From NCBI RefSeq assembly GCF_028692895.1, contig NZ_JAQUWN010000005.1:31230-95229 (forward strand): a stretch of 64,000 nt of DNA, written 5' to 3'. This document shows positions 8,272 to 16,337 of the stretch, piece after piece. The stretch comes from Pseudodesulfovibrio sp. (lineage in GTDB: Bacteria; Desulfobacterota; Desulfovibrionia; Desulfovibrionales; Desulfovibrionaceae). Under the pieces are notes generated by a model. It was not told where the DNA came from. It saw only the letters and a list, made by a program, of their open reading frames with translations, and did no database searches. A program made the position numbers and the translations under genes. How positions within the stretch are numbered: the stretch's first letter is position 1; each line of letters begins with the position of its first letter.

Positions 8272-10659
8272 ATGAGGACCATAAAAGACATCTTCGCGGA
8301 CGACGCCATCACCTTCACTCCCGGCGAGCTGGTCGACTTCGAGCACACCATCAAGGACCTGATCGCCGAGTTCCTTCCCTTCACCTCCTACAGCCTCTTC
8401 TTCCCGCGCGAGAAGCCGGACTCGACGCCCGAGCCGGAGTTTCGGGCCGAGGACCGCGAGCTGATCCTGCCCCTGGTCTTCCGGGGCGAGATGCTCTGCT
8501 ACTTCATCGCCAAGGGCGTGCGCCTCAAGGCCCCGTCCACCGCGCCCAAGTACATCATGGCCCTGGCCAGCTCCGTGCTCGAGAAGCTGGCCCTGTACAA
8601 GTGGGCCGTCACCGACGCCCTGACCGGCCTGCACACGCGCGAGTTCTTCTTTGCGGAGCTGGCCGAGGCCATCGACCGCGTCCAGGGCTGCCTGGCCACG
8701 GGCAACTGCCGGGCCGGGGTGGAGGCGCGTGATTCCGAAATGGCCTTCTCCGGCACGCTCGGCGTCATCTTCCTGGACCTGGACGGTTTCCAGAACATCA
8801 ACGAGCGCTACGGCTACCTGACCGGGGACGACATCATGTCCGAGGTCGGCCGCCTGCTCGGCATGGTCTGCCCCAAATACACCACGGTCTCCCGCTTCGC
8901 CAACGACAAGTTCGCCATCCTCGTGCCCGACGCCAAGCCGAGGGCCTGCTTCCAGCTCTCCGAGGTCATCCGCTCCGGCATCAGCAAGCTTTCCTTCACC
9001 GACGACATGACCCGCGACACCATCACCCTGACCGGGTCCCTGGGCTTCGCCAACTACCCGCAGGGGCTGGAGGGCGGCCAGTTCCGCCGCACGCCCGGCG
9101 AACAGGCGCGCATCCTGGTGCGCAAGGCGCGGCGCGGCGTGGCCGTGGCCAAGGACCTGGGCCGCAACCGGGTCTTCAACTCCGCCGACATCCTGGACAA
9201 GGGCGGCCGCGTGCTCGACACCCTGCCCATGCACCGGGTCACCGTCACCCTGGGCGAGACCGCCGGAGCCAAGGTCGGCCAGCGCTTCCTGGTCCGCGCC
9301 GCCCGGCCCGCCGCCACGGCCGCCGAAAAGGGCGCGCCCACGGTCTACAAGGGAGAGGTCGTCCTGGTCGAGGTCCACGACGACGTGGCCGTGGCCGAGG
9401 TCCTCCACCTGGCCGACGCCGGGATGGACGTCCACCCCGGCGACCGGCTGCGGCGCATCGAGGGCGAGGAAGGCCTCTTCGCCGACCGCGCGCTCATGGA
9501 AATCCCCGCGCCCGACGCCGAAACCCAGCTCTTCTCCTACGCCGAATTCATGGGCCGCATGGAGGAGGCGCGGCGCGTGCCCGACGCCTTCGCCCTGTCG
9601 CTCATCCGCGTCCTGGACCAGCCCGGCGACGCCGAGGAGGGCTACCAGGAGGCCATGGACCGCATGGTCGCGGGCGTGGCGAACATCGCGCGCGGGGCCT
9701 TTGGCGAAAACGGCTTCGGCGGCCGCTACGGCCTCAACGGCATCCTCTATTACCTGGAGAACGTGGACCGCGAGACCCTCATGGCCCGCACCCTGGAGAT
9801 CGAACGCCTGGCCGCCGACGCCCTGTCCGTCAGGGTCTCCATCGGCTCGGCCCGTTTCCCGTTCCTCAATTTCGACCGCGCCGACATCCCGGACAACGTC
9901 CGCAAGGCCCTGGAGCACGCCCTGCTTCTGCCCGACCCCAAGGTCGCGGTCTTCGACTCCATCTCCCTCAACCTCTCGGCCGACCGCCGGTTCATGGACG
10001 GCGACGTCTACGGGGCCATCGAGGAGTTCAAGCTCGCCCTGACCGACGACCCGGCCAATCTCCTGGCCCGCAACTCGCTCGGCATCTGCTACGCCCAGCT
10101 CGGCCGGTTCGATGACGCCCGCCGCGAGTTCGAGACCGTGCTCTCCTCCGAGTCCGGGGACGTCCTCGCCCTCTACAACCTCGGCTGGGCCAACCACCGC
10201 CTCGGCGACCTCAAGGCCGCCAAAAAGGCCTACCGCCGCTGCCTCGACGCCGACCCGGAACACCTCTACTGCCTCATGCGCCTCGGCTCCATCGAGGAGA
10301 ATGCGGGCAACTTCGACAAGGCCACCGCGCTCTACGAGAAGGCCGCCAAGCAGCCCGAGGGCGAACGGATGGTCCAGCGCGCCCTGGCCCGCGTCGCCTA
10401 CAAGCAGGGCGACATCGAGGCCACCCGCGAATACCTGCACCTCGCCCTCAACGCCGACCACAACGACCACCAGGCCATGCACATGCTCGCCCGCATCTAC
10501 CTCGACCAGGGCGAAGACCCGCAGATCGCCGAAGTGCTCTCCCGCCAGTCCGCCGCCCTCTGCCCCGGCAAGCGCGCCTACTGGGAAACCCTCATCGAAG
10601 CCCTCGAAGCCCAGGGCAAGGCCGAAGAAGCCGCCAAGGTCGCGGCCAGGGCCGGGTAG
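8272..10659 (+). CDS. degenerate GGDEF-domain protein with C-terminal TPR repeats
   Basis: A 795-aa soluble protein. Residues about 110-300 form a GGDEF (diguanylate cyclase) fold, with DALTGLHTREFF and LDLDGFQNINERYG. The active-site signature GG(D/E)EF is replaced by ANDKF (residues 210-214), so it should not make cyclic-di-GMP and may be a binding or scaffold module. A second stretch near 430-570, with SIGSARFP, also resembles the C-terminal part of a GGDEF fold. From about 580 to the end come tandem TPR repeats (e.g. NSLGICYAQLGRFDDA), which usually mediate protein contacts. No transmembrane segment is seen. Monocistronic. Confidence 0.85.
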   Translation: MRTIKDIFADDAITFTPGELVDFEHTIKDLIAEFLPFTSYSLFFPREKPDSTPEPEFRAEDRELILPLVFRGEMLCYFIAKGVRLKAPSTAPKYIMALASSVLEKLALYKWAVTDALTGLHTREFFFAELAEAIDRVQGCLATGNCRAGVEARDSEMAFSGTLGVIFLDLDGFQNINERYGYLTGDDIMSEVGRLLGMVCPKYTTVSRFANDKFAILVPDAKPRACFQLSEVIRSGISKLSFTDDMTRDTITLTGSLGFANYPQGLEGGQFRRTPGEQARILVRKARRGVAVAKDLGRNRVFNSADILDKGGRVLDTLPMHRVTVTLGETAGAKVGQRFLVRAARPAATAAEKGAPTVYKGEVVLVEVHDDVAVAEVLHLADAGMDVHPGDRLRRIEGEEGLFADRALMEIPAPDAETQLFSYAEFMGRMEEARRVPDAFALSLIRVLDQPGDAEEGYQEAMDRMVAGVANIARGAFGENGFGGRYGLNGILYYLENVDRETLMARTLEIERLAADALSVRVSIGSARFPFLNFDRADIPDNVRKALEHALLLPDPKVAVFDSISLNLSADRRFMDGDVYGAIEEFKLALTDDPANLLARNSLGICYAQLGRFDDARREFETVLSSESGDVLALYNLGWANHRLGDLKAAKKAYRRCLDADPEHLYCLMRLGSIEENAGNFDKATALYEKAAKQPEGERMVQRALARVAYKQGDIEATREYLHLALNADHNDHQAMHMLARIYLDQGEDPQIAEVLSRQSAALCPGKRAYWETLIEALEAQGKAEEAAKVAARAG

Positions 10660-10842
10660 GACGGCAGGCAGGGGGGAAGCCTCCGGCGGCCCTACCGGGG
10701 GTCGCCTTCGGCGGGACCAGGGCGCTGCCCTGGACCCGGCAGGGACGAAGCCCCTGCACCCCATTCTCCGGCTGCGCCGGGGCAGGAGCCAGACCAGGGA
10801 TCGCTGCCGACCGGGCGGCCAGGCTGGCCTCGGCCATGCTGC

Positions 10843-10914
10843 GTCCGCAAAGATTCGCCGGGCCCGTTTCCGCCCTGATCGGGACGGAAACGGGCCCGGC
10901 GAACCTTTGCGGAC
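10843..10914. repeat. 72-bp near-perfect inverted repeat
   Basis: Two 30-nt arms (10843-10872 and 10885-10914) are complementary apart from two positions, around a 12-nt centre that is itself nearly palindromic. It may terminate the upstream gene or be a dispersed extragenic repeat. Confidence 0.8.
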
Positions 10915-11110
10915 ACTGGCCCACGCCGTGTGAATCGTTCGGGCGGAACCTGGAAATTTCGTCGTTACGGCGTCTGGAACCTGGGCAAAAGGCGGTTCTC
11001 TTTTGCCGGTTGGACGGAAAGAGGAAAGCTGAAGGGTTTTATTGGCCTATCGCTCCCCCACCCCGCGAAGCGGAGCCAAAGAGTTTGGGAGGGGTGATGG
11101 GGATGGGGGT

Positions 11111-11156
11111 CCGGGGGAAGGGGAAGAGGGGAACCTTTTGCAAAAGGTTCCCCTCT
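11111..11156. repeat. left part of a host palindromic repeat split by the prophage
   Basis: The arm 11111-11140 (ccgggggaag to ccttttg) faces the start of its complement at 11141-11156. The rest of the complement is found beyond the prophage from 49413 onward. Joined, the two arms make a perfect 60-bp palindrome. Confidence 0.88.
11151..11156. repeat. target-site duplication, left copy (CCCTCT)
   Basis: CCCTCT immediately precedes the left phage end and recurs at 49407-49412 after the right end. The shared run is in fact CCCTCTT, so the duplication could be 5 to 7 bp depending on which T belongs to the phage. Confidence 0.8.
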
Positions 11157-11199
11157 TAAAGCCGCGCGCGAAAAATCGCGCTATCCCGCGAGATAAATC
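11157..11199. other. left phage end, transposase-binding terminus
   Basis: It starts TAAAGCCGCGCGCGAAAAAT and has GCGAGATAAATC at 11188-11199. The mirror position at the right end carries GTGAGATAATC (minus strand), 31 nt from that terminus. Matching motif, inverted orientation and equal spacing are what a Mu-type transposase site pair requires. The terminal dinucleotide is TA here rather than the usual TG. Confidence 0.8.
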
Positions 11200-11243
11200 C
11201 CCCGGTCCTGTTGTTTAATATAGTGCAAGACCATTTCAAAAAT

Positions 11244-11274
11244 GAGGGGCCACGTCAATGTGACGTGGCCCCTC
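11244..11274 (-). terminator. intrinsic terminator of the prophage late operon
   Basis: A 14-bp perfect stem (11261-11274 with 11244-11257) and a 3-nt loop, followed on the minus strand by ATTTTTG. It lies just after the last late gene. Confidence 0.9.
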
Positions 11275-11278
11275 TTGG

Positions 11279-11404
11279 TCAACATAAGCCGAGTAGATTG
11301 GTCGGTGGGTCGTAGTTTGTGATGAGCAACTCGCGAACCTCCTGGTTCTCGGTCCGGCCAACCGTGTAGAGGGTGTCCACCTCCCGGTCGGCGACGTCAG
11401 CCAT
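11279..11404 (-). CDS. small unknown phage protein (41 aa), last late gene
   Basis: A 41-aa acidic reading frame starting ATG at 11404, with a strong GGGAGG 6 nt upstream, and ending 5 bp before the operon terminator. It overlaps the end of the preceding gene by 8 nt, the spacing seen across the operon. No motif is recognised. It is supported by ribosome site, position and tight packing only. Confidence 0.55.
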   Translation of the reverse strand: MADVADREVDTLYTVGRTENQEVRELLITNYDPPTNLLGLC

Positions 11405-11654
11405 TGATTGCCTCCCGCATACGCAGCCACCACCAATAGGGCCAGCCCGCCGTGACCAGCACGGACCAGACCAGCCAGGCGCGGACGGGATATCCCGCCG
11501 CGCGGATGCACCGGCGCAGGACCCAGTCCGCCGCCAGCTTGGCGCGCCAGGACGCGCCGCCATCCTCCATCTCCTGGTCGTAGGCCAGGTCGTGCTGGTC
11601 GCAGCAGCCCTCGTAGGGCGTCGCCCAGGGGATGCCGGTGCAGCCGTTAGGCAT
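11397..11654 (-). CDS. small phospholipase A2-like phage protein with C-terminal membrane segment
   Basis: An 85-aa protein. The N-terminal half has GCCDQHDLAYDQ, which resembles the calcium/histidine active-site signature of phospholipase A2 (CCxxHDxxY). A hydrophobic, Trp-rich segment follows near the C-terminus (WLVWSVLVTAGWPYWWWL), probably membrane-inserting. The ATG at 11654 overlaps the upstream gene by 8 nt. It lies at the end of the late operon, after the fibre genes, where phages often carry accessory genes. Role in lysis, entry or lysogenic conversion is open. Confidence 0.65.
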   Translation of the reverse strand: MPNGCTGIPWATPYEGCCDQHDLAYDQEMEDGGASWRAKLAADWVLRRCIRAAGYPVRAWLVWSVLVTAGWPYWWWLRMREAING

Positions 11655-12273
11655 AGCTGACCCCGATGGCGCGGATGTCGGCCACGGTCTGCGCCGCGTC
11701 CAGGGCATCCTGATAGGCCAGGCGCTGCCCGACCACGGCCCCGGAAAGGGCTACCCACGCCGCGCGGTTGGAGATGATGCGGTCCGCCAGCTCGGAGACG
11801 TCCATGCCGCGCGCGGTGGCGATGGCCGTCAACAGGGGGACGCTCGCCCCCGTCCCGGCCTGGTAGGCCATGGCCTCGTCGTATTGCTGGTCCCAGGTCG
11901 CCCGCTCCATGGCCCCGTACTCGGCACCGGCAGCCGCCAGGTAGGCGTCGGCGGCGTCGCGGATCTCCGCCAGCTTGGCAGCCCGGACAATCTCGACGGC
12001 GTCGGGACGGTCCGCGACGTCGGGCCAGGTCACGGCCCACCAGCCCGCCTCGTCAAGAGCGCCGACGGGATCGCCCTTGGTCTGGGTGGCCGCGTCGTAA
12101 CCCGCAGGCTGCTCGTGGCGGACCGGGGCCACGCCGATGGCGGCGAGGCGGGATATCCAGTCGCCCTCGGTCTCGGAGGCGCGCCACGCGAGGTATCCGG
12201 CCGGGTAGGTGTGGCCGCCGGAGGCAACCGTCTTTGCCGTGGCAATGTTATTGTCGGGGAATCTGTACTGCAC
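11647..12273 (-). CDS. putative tail-fibre assembly/chaperone-like protein
   Basis: A 208-aa protein in the position of a tail-fibre assembly gene, directly after the fibre genes. The C-terminal half has the Ala-rich helical pattern seen in phage fibre-associated proteins (WDQQYDEAMAYQAG, PLLTAIATARGM, IISNRAAWV). The N-terminal half contains a short domain with GWWAVTW. The family assignment is by resemblance and position, so moderate. Confidence 0.55.
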   Translation of the reverse strand: MQYRFPDNNIATAKTVASGGHTYPAGYLAWRASETEGDWISRLAAIGVAPVRHEQPAGYDAATQTKGDPVGALDEAGWWAVTWPDVADRPDAVEIVRAAKLAEIRDAADAYLAAAGAEYGAMERATWDQQYDEAMAYQAGTGASVPLLTAIATARGMDVSELADRIISNRAAWVALSGAVVGQRLAYQDALDAAQTVADIRAIGVSYA

Positions 12274-12282
12274 GTTGTCCTC

Positions 12283-13176
12283 CTAGTTGCAATAGAATCC
12301 AGCACAAATACTGTTGCTGGCGAGATCGAATCCGAACGCTATTTGGGCGTCGTGGTCCACGGCCAGCACCGGCCACGGCATGACCGTTGCGCCTTGATAG
12401 TCGACGACTTGGCCGGTCAGGTGCGCCGGGTAGTATGCGGCGGCCAGGATCTGGTTGGTGCTCCAAGCCCATCCGTCCACCCCGCACCGCTGGACGCAAT
12501 CCGCCAGGGTCGCCACCTCGCCCGTGATCGCGCCGGTCGCGTCGTAGGACAGGACTCGCGTGAGCGGAGCTACAGACGAATATACAAACAGCAGCATGTT
12601 GTCAGGGTCTACGCCGCAAGGGATATATTGAGATGCGCCAGTGCCGGATGCGTATGTCCCATCGGAAACCGGGACCCCGCCAGTTATATGCCCATACTGG
12701 AGCGAGGCGTTGCCACCGGAGTCCGTCCCGGCCCACCACAGGCCGTGGACCGTGTCGATGATCCCGCCATGCGATGCGTTGCCGTAGATCGCGGACAACG
12801 ATCCCACATAGGTCGGCTCCCCCGCCGCGTCGTATGTGCCGTAGTAGTGCGCCAGCGAGCCGCCGGAGTTGAAAAACGTCATAAACGATTGTTGCCCTGG
12901 CAGGAGGTGGATGTAACTATCGCCATATCCGGGGGCGGGCTTGGTCCCGGCCACCGTCAGCTCGCACGTTGCCGGATTGTACGAGCCCCAGATCCACGGG
13001 TAGTAGGCCGCGCCGATCACCGCCTGGGCCAGCCAAAGGTGGTTGACGACGTCCACGTCCAACCAGCCGTACGCGGCCGTCAGCGTGACGGGCAGGACCG
13101 CCGACTCGTAATCAACCACCAGCCCACGGTAGGGGCAAGTCTCGCCGCCCCGCACGGCCCGCCGAAATACCGTCAT
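12283..13176 (-). CDS. unknown phage protein, possible receptor-binding tail component
   Basis: A 297-aa protein of no recognised family. It is rich in Gly, Tyr and Trp, with many short beta-like segments and eight cysteines spread through the chain, ending CAGFYCN. Its ATG overlaps the stop of the tail-fibre gene by one base, and a presumed fibre-assembly gene follows, so a distal fibre or receptor-binding role is a reasonable inference. No signal peptide or membrane helix. Confidence 0.6.
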   Translation of the reverse strand: MTVFRRAVRGGETCPYRGLVVDYESAVLPVTLTAAYGWLDVDVVNHLWLAQAVIGAAYYPWIWGSYNPATCELTVAGTKPAPGYGDSYIHLLPGQQSFMTFFNSGGSLAHYYGTYDAAGEPTYVGSLSAIYGNASHGGIIDTVHGLWWAGTDSGGNASLQYGHITGGVPVSDGTYASGTGASQYIPCGVDPDNMLLFVYSSVAPLTRVLSYDATGAITGEVATLADCVQRCGVDGWAWSTNQILAAAYYPAHLTGQVVDYQGATVMPWPVLAVDHDAQIAFGFDLASNSICAGFYCN

Positions 13177-14129
13177 TAGACCACCTCCGCGTATCCGCCG
13201 ACGCCCTGGGCGTAGACGACCCCGGCGCTGTCGACGTCCGTCTGCACCAGGTCGACGGCACCGGCCTCTCCGGTGACGTCATGCGCCGCGCCTCCGGCCC
13301 ATCGCCAGGTGGACGGATAGATCAGGCTCCACCCGCCCGTCGCGTCCTGGCGGACTCGCAAGGTGGGGGAGCTGCCGGGCACGGCGTTGGTGACGGTCAG
13401 CGTCACGTCCCCGGTCAGGGTGATTTCGGCGACGGGCGCGGCCGTCATATCCCAGGTGGCCGCCCCCCCGGTCACGGCCAGGGTGACGGGGGTGTAGGCC
13501 TGGACGGCGGTGTAGCTGTGGACTGCCGTGAGCAATTGCAGCGACGCGAGCATGCCCTCACGGGTGTTGACCCGCACATACCCGTCGTCGGACAGGGTAA
13601 GGAATTTCCCATCGGTCGCCCTCACCTCGACGGGGGCCCCATAGTGCAAGTATTCGAGGAACAAATACCGCAATGTCGAGTCGCCCGATCCGTCGCGAAT
13701 CATCACGGAATCAGGACTGGCCCCCGTGTCACCCAGCAATCCGCCCAGCCGGAGGGCGTTGGCGGCGGTGCCGTCGACGTTGAGTTTGGCGGCCAGGGCG
13801 GCCGCGAGGCCGGTGACCTCCTCCAGCAGATGGTCATGCGGCGTGTTCTCGATGACGTCCACGATAGCGGCGGTCAGGCCGTTGACGACCGCGTCCAGGT
13901 CTCCGTCATCGACCACGCCTGAGGCGTAACGCCCAGCAACGAACAGGGCCAACCCCGCCGCCAGGTGTGAGGTTTGGCGCAGGACCATATTGACCAGGTC
14001 GCGCCGCGCTATACCGGCCTGGTTGCCATTGGTTCGGTCGCTGTCCGCAGCGTAGTCCGCCAGCTCCATGACGTCGCCGTCTGCGACGGTGCCGCCGGTG
14101 CCAAATGCGTAAATCTCGTTGGTTACCAT
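13176..14129 (-). CDS. phage tail fibre protein
   Basis: A 317-aa protein. The N-terminal ~100 residues resemble tail-fibre attachment regions (starting MVTNEIYAFG, with HDHLLEEVTGL further on). The middle and C-terminal parts are beta-rich and repetitive in small residues (AAPVAEITLTGDVTLTVTNAV), typical of trimeric fibre shafts. It follows the DUF2612 baseplate gene by 10 bp. Confidence 0.75.
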   Translation of the reverse strand: MVTNEIYAFGTGGTVADGDVMELADYAADSDRTNGNQAGIARRDLVNMVLRQTSHLAAGLALFVAGRYASGVVDDGDLDAVVNGLTAAIVDVIENTPHDHLLEEVTGLAAALAAKLNVDGTAANALRLGGLLGDTGASPDSVMIRDGSGDSTLRYLFLEYLHYGAPVEVRATDGKFLTLSDDGYVRVNTREGMLASLQLLTAVHSYTAVQAYTPVTLAVTGGAATWDMTAAPVAEITLTGDVTLTVTNAVPGSSPTLRVRQDATGGWSLIYPSTWRWAGGAAHDVTGEAGAVDLVQTDVDSAGVVYAQGVGGYAEVV

Positions 14130-14139
14130 GGTAATCTCC

Positions 14140-14805
14140 CTATGAGGTTATGATCTCGGGCCAGCCCGCGCCCCAGCCGGAAACGGCCTCGGAGTCGCAG
14201 TCCCAACCGAAAAGAGCGCCTGCCACCACCGGCAGGGCATAATAGCGGATACGGACGCCTACGGGCTTGAGGGGCAGGTATCCGCCGGTCAGCAGCGCCT
14301 TGAACACGGCGTCCGGCACCACACCGGCCACACCGACGATCATGGACATGTCCTGGCAGTCCTGTTGCACGATCATCATCCCGGAGGCGCTAAACAGCTG
14401 GTTCCAGATTTCCCGCGCCCCGGCCGTAGTCCCATCCCAGGAGTTGGCCGCGATCTTGGCCCGGAGCAGCAGCCGGAAAAAATCGTCCTGCAGGGAGGTT
14501 ATGCCGGTGGCCGGGTCATACGGGCCTTTCCACGTTCCCTCGCCCCAGCCCACACCGCTCTCGTTCCAGGAAAAGTAGACGCCCGCCAGCGGCGTCTCCA
14601 GGTCCCTGCTCCGGCCGACCCACAGGCCCGTGGCGTCGAGCTGCACCCCCACGGCGCTGTCCAGGTCAAAGGCGTCCCGGATTTCGAGCAGCAGGTTTTG
14701 CACGTCCACCAGGGGGCGGACCAACGCCTCGCACAGGGCGATGAACTTGGGTTGCTCCCGGTACAGGGAGGTGATCAGGCTGAGGTATGTCTCGGTCGAT
14801 GCCAT
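14140..14805 (-). CDS. DUF2612 family phage tail/baseplate protein
   Basis: A 221-aa protein recognised as DUF2612, a baseplate-associated family occupying the position of P2 gpI or Mu gp48. The opening segment (YLSLITSLYREQPKF), LDATGLWVGRSR, and FRLLLRAKIAANSWDG are characteristic. It follows the baseplate J gene by 9 bp and probably links baseplate to fibres. Confidence 0.82.
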   Translation of the reverse strand: MASTETYLSLITSLYREQPKFIALCEALVRPLVDVQNLLLEIRDAFDLDSAVGVQLDATGLWVGRSRDLETPLAGVYFSWNESGVGWGEGTWKGPYDPATGITSLQDDFFRLLLRAKIAANSWDGTTAGAREIWNQLFSASGMMIVQQDCQDMSMIVGVAGVVPDAVFKALLTGGYLPLKPVGVRIRYYALPVVAGALFGWDCDSEAVSGWGAGWPEIITS

Positions 14806-14814
14806 GGTCAGCTC

Positions 14815-15981
14815 CTATGCCACGACCACGTTGATGGTGTCGGCACTAGCCACCACGCACTCGATGAAGGACATTGCCAGGTTGGCCGAGGCCTCCTCTT
14901 CGCCCTGCCTGGCCAGGGTGATGGAGAGCACGTCAAAGGTCCGCTTGTCGCTGGAGGGTTCCGCCGCGTTGATGGGGGTGTAGAGCTTGGAGAGCAGGAC
15001 GTCCTCGCCGATGCGAAGCCCGTTGAGGTAGTCCACCACATTCGTCACGATGTCGTCGCCGGTGGTGGAGGCGTATCCGGTCTTTGCCGCGATGGTGATG
15101 GAGGCGACCGCCGTCACGTCGGTGGGGCGATAAAAACGGATCGTGATGGGGATGTGGTTCTCGTCGCGGACCACCACCGAGGTGGTTCCCACGGTGCTGG
15201 GGCCGGGGCCTTTCTTGGCAGCGATGGCCCCGGCGATTTCTTTGGCGTCGCCGCCCTCGGCCACGATGGCAAAGGAGTGGCCGGGCTGGCCGTTGTCGTC
15301 GGCCGCGTCCTCGTCGTTCTCGTAGCCGCGATAACGGGTCACGCCCGACACGTTGGCAACAGCGCCGACTATCCCCTCCAACACGGTCTTGGACGGCAGG
15401 GCCGTTGACGTCTGCTGCCGGACCTTGAGTTCGGCATTGGACTCCTGGGCCACACCAGCCACGGCCGCCGCCGCATTTGTCACGGTGAGCCACCCGCGCG
15501 TGGGGGTGGAAATGGTCGTGATTTCTCCGGCCGCCGCCGTCACCACTCCGGCCTCCTGGGCCGTGGCGGTAACCGTGGTCGCTCCGTCCTCGTCCAGGGT
15601 GACGCTCGCGGGCAGGTTCCATTTCTGCCCGGCCACGTCCTCGGCCACGCCGTCGGTGACCACGGCACCGGCCGTGCCTGTCAAAGTGAGGTCCACGGAG
15701 GAATAGGTCGCCTCCTGGCGGGCAATGCCGTTGATCTTGACCACGCTGGAGAGCCCGGCCCCTTTGGCGGTCGTCGGGGAAAAAGAATTATAGACGGCCT
15801 CGGCCAGGTCGTTGGTGTCCTTGATGGCCAGGCCGAACATGGCCAGCATCTGATACTCCTGCGCGTCCGGCTCAAGGTAGAGGTCATCGCCGAAAATGCC
15901 TTTGTAGCTGGTCACCAGCTCGTCCAGCTGGTCGTTGTAGGTCGGCAGGTGGATGCCCGTCTCGTCAATGTATCCGGCCAT
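14815..15981 (-). CDS. baseplate J/gp47 family protein
   Basis: A 388-aa baseplate wedge protein of the Mu gp47/P2 J family. The N-terminus (DETGIHLPTYNDQLDEL) and the central beta-rich domain with repeated TVTATAQEAG-type segments are typical, as is ELKVRQQTSTAL. The ATG at 15981 overlaps the stop of the upstream gp25-like gene by one base. Confidence 0.92.
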   Translation of the reverse strand: MAGYIDETGIHLPTYNDQLDELVTSYKGIFGDDLYLEPDAQEYQMLAMFGLAIKDTNDLAEAVYNSFSPTTAKGAGLSSVVKINGIARQEATYSSVDLTLTGTAGAVVTDGVAEDVAGQKWNLPASVTLDEDGATTVTATAQEAGVVTAAAGEITTISTPTRGWLTVTNAAAAVAGVAQESNAELKVRQQTSTALPSKTVLEGIVGAVANVSGVTRYRGYENDEDAADDNGQPGHSFAIVAEGGDAKEIAGAIAAKKGPGPSTVGTTSVVVRDENHIPITIRFYRPTDVTAVASITIAAKTGYASTTGDDIVTNVVDYLNGLRIGEDVLLSKLYTPINAAEPSSDKRTFDVLSITLARQGEEEASANLAMSFIECVVASADTINVVVA

Positions 15982-16337
15982 TACAGGACCTCCTGAATAT
16001 CAATCTCGCCGTACTTGGTGTTGATGCTGGCCGTGATGGTCAGGCCGCGCGTGTCGCCGTCATAGGAGGACTCGTAGCTCGCGATCTCGGTAACGCCCTC
16101 GGTGCCCAGAATGCGGGCGCGGATGACCAGGTCATAGCTCTCGCGGGTGTGCTTGCCGAACACGCCGCCCACGTAGGGCGTGCCCTCGGCCAGGTCGAGG
16201 AACCATTCCTCGCGCAGCAGCCGCAGGCGCGAAACCACGGCTTGGGCAACGCCTCGGGCGTCATCCTGCCAATAGTCGGCGTTGCCGTGGCCCATCTGCA
16301 TGTCCGTGCCGTCGGCGGCCCATTTGCGGTATCTCAT
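15981..16337 (-). CDS. gp25/W-like baseplate wedge protein
   Basis: A 118-aa protein with the pattern of small baseplate wedge proteins: QAVVSRLRLLREEWFLDLAEG, then VIRARILGTEGVTEI and a beta-hairpin C-terminus. The ATG at 16337 overlaps the upstream stop (ATGA). Its position between the spike and baseplate J genes fits gp25/W. Confidence 0.72.
   Translation of the reverse strand: MRYRKWAADGTDMQMGHGNADYWQDDARGVAQAVVSRLRLLREEWFLDLAEGTPYVGGVFGKHTRESYDLVIRARILGTEGVTEIASYESSYDGDTRGLTITASINTKYGEIDIQEVL

Larger units (their letters stand above)
10660..11156. other. host intergenic region rich in palindromic repeats
   Basis: No convincing gene. It holds several GC-rich inverted repeats: hairpins in 10690-10790, a long palindrome at 10843-10914, and a purine-rich block leading into the half-palindrome at 11111-11156. 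The composition resembles the dispersed intergenic repeats of Desulfovibrio-type genomes (from memory). Confidence 0.6.

Noticed and set aside
11205..11216. Phage left end starting at the TG in cctgttg
   Set aside because: No matching duplication beyond the right end, and it would exclude the Mu-end-like sequence at 11157-11199.
14119..14134. TTACCATGGTAA palindrome at the start of the tail-fibre gene
   Set aside because: Short and centred on the start codon; no second copy, so probably chance.
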